Below, piece by piece: positions 9,022 through 10,812 of a stretch of 10,812 nucleotides of DNA; the first letter of the stretch is position 1; each line of letters starts with the position of its first letter. The stretch spans positions 1 to 10,812 of the forward strand of contig JAGWPH010000003.1 of NCBI GenBank assembly GCA_028870615.1, read 5' to 3'. Position numbers and translations under genes: made by a program. Source of the DNA: Betaproteobacteria bacterium. Lineage in GTDB: Bacteria > Pseudomonadota > Gammaproteobacteria > Burkholderiales > Ferrovaceae. The notes beneath the pieces are model-generated. The model ran no database searches and had not been told where the DNA came from. It saw nothing but the letters and a program-made list of their open reading frames with translations.

Positions 9022-9438
9022 ATGGTCCGGGTTGGGTTGCAGCCGTCCCGAAGCCTGGGGCTTCTCCTGGGCGCCAGCCATTTCGCCGCCGCTTCAAGCC
9101 TGCTGCTGTTGTCCTGGCCAAGGCCCCTGTGCTGGATTGTATTGGCGTTGATCGGGGGCTCCCTGGTGCTGGGATTGCGTCGCGAAGCCTGGCGCTGCAG
9201 CGGTTCCACCATCATCCGGCTGGACCTGGGAGGGGGAGGCCGTCTTTGTGTTTTCCAAAAAAACGGGCGCAGACAGCAGGGCATCGTCATGCCGGGCAGT
9301 TTTGTCGCACCCTTCCTGGTGATCCTGCGCTGGCGCCCGGAACGGGGTGGGCGGCGCCACTACACCGTCATTGCAAGGGATGCCGCCGACCCATCGGCGT
9401 ACCGGATGCTGCGGGTTTTACTGCGGCATCCGTTATAA
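9022..9438 (+). CDS. ygfX: YgfX (CptA-like) small inner-membrane protein
   Basis: This 138-residue protein fits the YgfX family. An N-terminal LQPSRSL motif is followed by two close membrane helices (about residues 11-32 and 35-51, joined by a short SWPRPL turn) and then a basic REAWR boundary. After that comes a soluble beta-rich domain (STIIRLDLGGGGRLCVF, then GSFVAPFLVILRWRPE) ending in the family-like DPSAYRMLRVLLRH. In E. coli, YgfX pairs with SdhE (YgfY) and was reported as the toxin CptA acting on cytoskeletal proteins; that role is not certain for homologues. In E. coli ygfX and sdhE lie next to, and diverge from, ygfZ. Here ygfX faces ygfZ but no sdhE lies between them. I chose ATG 9022 because MVRVGLQPSR resembles family N-termini. 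ATG 8998 would add eight residues and is also possible, and neither has a clear ribosome binding site. Confidence 0.72.
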   Translation: MVRVGLQPSRSLGLLLGASHFAAASSLLLLSWPRPLCWIVLALIGGSLVLGLRREAWRCSGSTIIRLDLGGGGRLCVFQKNGRRQQGIVMPGSFVAPFLVILRWRPERGGRRHYTVIARDAADPSAYRMLRVLLRHPL

Positions 9439-9439
9439 T
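9434..9439 (+). promoter_or_regulatory. Candidate -10 element for purL
   Basis: A perfect TATAAT lies at 9434-9439 and overlaps the ygfX stop codon (TAA 9436-9438). Transcription would begin near 9446, leaving a leader of about 27 bases before the purL ATG at 9473. No good -35 hexamer is visible 16-18 bases upstream (region 9410-9418), and no TG precedes it as an extended element. A consensus hexamer is notable in such GC-rich DNA and the placement is sensible, but this remains a pattern match. Confidence 0.4.
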
Positions 9440-9472
9440 GACAGGCTCCCTTAATAGTGCGCCGGTTCTGCC

Positions 9473-10812
9473 ATGCATTCGGTTCTTCATCTTCGCGGTC
9501 CACGGGCCCTCTCTGACTTTCGGGTGCGGCGTCTGGGTGACTTGTTGACCCGGCAGGGTATCGCGATCACCGGGCTGACGGCCTGGCACGATCACTATCT
9601 TTCCCTGGAAGCGCCGCTGACTTCCGGACAGCAGGCGCGCCTCCAGACCATTCTGACTTATGGCGAACCGGTGCAGCCCGGGTCCGGCAAGGGCATGCAG
9701 ATCATTGTGGTGCCCCGCCTCGGCACGCTCTCTCCATGGTCCACCAAAGCCACCGACATCCTGCACCATTGCGGTTTGGATGTGGTGACGCGCATCGAAC
9801 GCGGCACCACTTTCCAGATCCGTCTGCGAAAAGGGTCCGGCACCCCCCCCCGGGAAAAACTGATCCCCCATTTGCATGACCGCATGACCGAAAGCATCCT
9901 GGCAGGGTATGACGAGGTCCATCGATTGTTTGATCCTGCAGTGCCGCAGCCGTTAACCACAGTGGATCTGCTTGGCGGCGGGCGTGCCGCGCTGTTGCAG
10001 GCTGACCGGCAACTGGGGCTGGCCCTGGCCCCGGATGAAATCGATTACCTGCTGGCGCTGTTTCTGGACAGCGGGCGCAACCCCACGGATGCCGAACTGC
10101 TGATGTTTGCCCAGGCCAATTCGGAACATTGCCGGCACAAGATTTTCAACGCCTCCTGGACCCTCGATGGCAAGGCGCAATCGACCTCGCTGTTCCAGAT
10201 GGTTCGCGCAACGCACGAGGCCCATCCGCAGGGCACCGTGGTGGCGTATTCGGACAACGCAGCCATTATCCAGGGAGGGCCGGTGCAGCGCTTCTTTCCC
10301 GATCCGCAGACGGGGCGCTATGGCTACCACCCAACCACCACCCACTTCGTGGCCAAGGTCGAAACCCACAATCACCCGACGGCGATTGCGCCGTTTCCGG
10401 GTGCGGCCACGGGCAGTGGCGGAGAAATTCGCGATGAAGGGGCCACCGGCATGGGGGCCAAACCCAAAGCCGGGCTCACGGGTTTTTCCGTATCCAATCT
10501 GCATATTCCCGGTTTTGAGCAGCCCTGGGAGCAAGGGACCGGGGCGCGCCCCGGCCGCATCGCTTCGGCACTTTCCATCATGACCGAAGGGCCCCTGGGC
10601 GGGGCAGCGTTCAACAATGAATTTGGTCGCCCCAATCTCGCCGGTTATTTCAGAACCTTCGAGTTGCCTTTCGAGGGCCGTATGCGCGGGTATCACAAAC
10701 CCATCATGCTGGCAGGGGGGCTGGGCGCCATTGATGCCCGGCACGCTTTCAAAAAATCCCTGATGCCCGGTTGCCTGTTTGTCCAGCTGGGCGGGCCGGG
10801 CATGCGCATCGG
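9473..10812 (+). CDS. purL: PurL, phosphoribosylformylglycinamidine synthase (3' end missing)
   Basis: PurL converts formylglycinamide ribonucleotide, glutamine and ATP to formylglycinamidine ribonucleotide, the fourth step of purine synthesis. The frame is open from ATG 9473 to the window end, giving 446 residues of a protein that is about 1300 long in the single-chain proteobacterial type. The N-terminal PurS-like domain starts [18 protein letters not shown] and contains [21 protein letters not shown]. The linker and synthetase domain follow, with [16 protein letters not shown] at 211-226, ETHNHPT at 297-303, then [20 protein letters not shown] and the [26 protein letters not shown] segment. 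The C-terminal glutaminase lies outside the window. The presence of the PurS-like domain shows the large fused form, not the small PurL of PurS/PurQ complexes. There is no clear Shine-Dalgarno sequence. A run of nine Cs at 9843-9851 lies in frame in a variable part. Confidence 0.96.
   Translation, partial: MHSVLHLRGPRALSDFRVRRLGDLLTRQGIAITGLTAWHDHYLSLEAPLTSGQQARLQTILTYGEPVQPGSGKGMQIIVVPRLGTLSPWSTKATDILHHCGLDVVTRIERGTTFQIRLRKGSGTPPREKLIPHLHDRMTESILAGYDEVHRLFDPAVPQPLTTVDLLGGGRAALLQADRQLGLALAPDEIDYLLALFLDSGRNPTDAELLMFAQANSEHCRHKIFNASWTLDGKAQSTSLFQMVRATHEAHPQGTVVAYSDNAAIIQGGPVQRFFPDPQTGRYGYHPTTTHFVAKVETHNHPTAIAPFPGAATGSGGEIRDEGATGMGAKPKAGLTGFSVSNLHIPGFEQPWEQGTGARPGRIASALSIMTEGPLGGAAFNNEFGRPNLAGYFRTFELPFEGRMRGYHKPIMLAGGLGAIDARHAFKKSLMPGCLFVQLGGPGMRI

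Noticed and set aside
8547..9548. A 333-codon plus-strand open frame across ygfZ, ygfX and the start of purL
   Set aside because: It is antisense to ygfZ and out of frame with ygfX and purL, all three of which show clear family motifs. Its product is low-complexity and Arg/Pro-rich.

Overview
This is a gene-dense, GC-rich chromosomal window from a Gram-negative proteobacterium, most likely a betaproteobacterium. Two lipid A genes (lpxC and an LpxL-type acyltransferase) establish an outer membrane. The order lpxC, dciA, secA, argJ, DUF815 ATPase, MutT/ThiE-like fusion, and then ygfZ facing ygfX, is what I would expect of that class. The genus cannot be named from the sequence alone. No tRNA, rRNA, CRISPR array, insertion sequence, prophage or integration site was seen, and no stretch longer than about 100 bases lacks a gene.

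Layout: (1) 1-785 (+) is the 3' part of lpxC. (2) 796-1227 (-) is dciA (DUF721), converging on lpxC. (3) 1306-7092 (+) is a tight run of secA, argJ, a DUF815 AAA+ ATPase and a Nudix/TMP-synthase-like fusion, with gaps of 8 and 11 bases and a final 4-base ATGA overlap, so probably one operon or at least co-transcribed in part. (4) 7089-8971 (-) holds an LpxL-family acyltransferase preceded by ygfZ, 16 bases apart and probably co-transcribed. It meets the (+) run tail-to-tail with overlapping stop codons. (5) 9022-10812 (+) holds ygfX, then the start of purL, which runs off the window with no stop codon.

The genes are mostly housekeeping: lipid A synthesis (lpxC, lpxL-like), replicative helicase loading (dciA), protein export (secA), arginine synthesis (argJ), nucleotide-pool sanitation (MutT domain), Fe-S cluster maintenance (ygfZ), a small membrane protein (ygfX) and purine synthesis (purL).

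The strongest anomaly is ygfZ. Its N- and C-terminal halves lie in different frames, and one surplus G near 8586-8588 accounts for it, which suggests a sequencing error, a recent mutation or, less likely, recoding. The second point of interest is the ThiE-like half of the Nudix fusion, which lacks both acidic residues expected at the metal site of thiamine-phosphate synthase. The DUF815 ATPase is the only gene of wholly unknown role. I found no convincing new multi-gene system.
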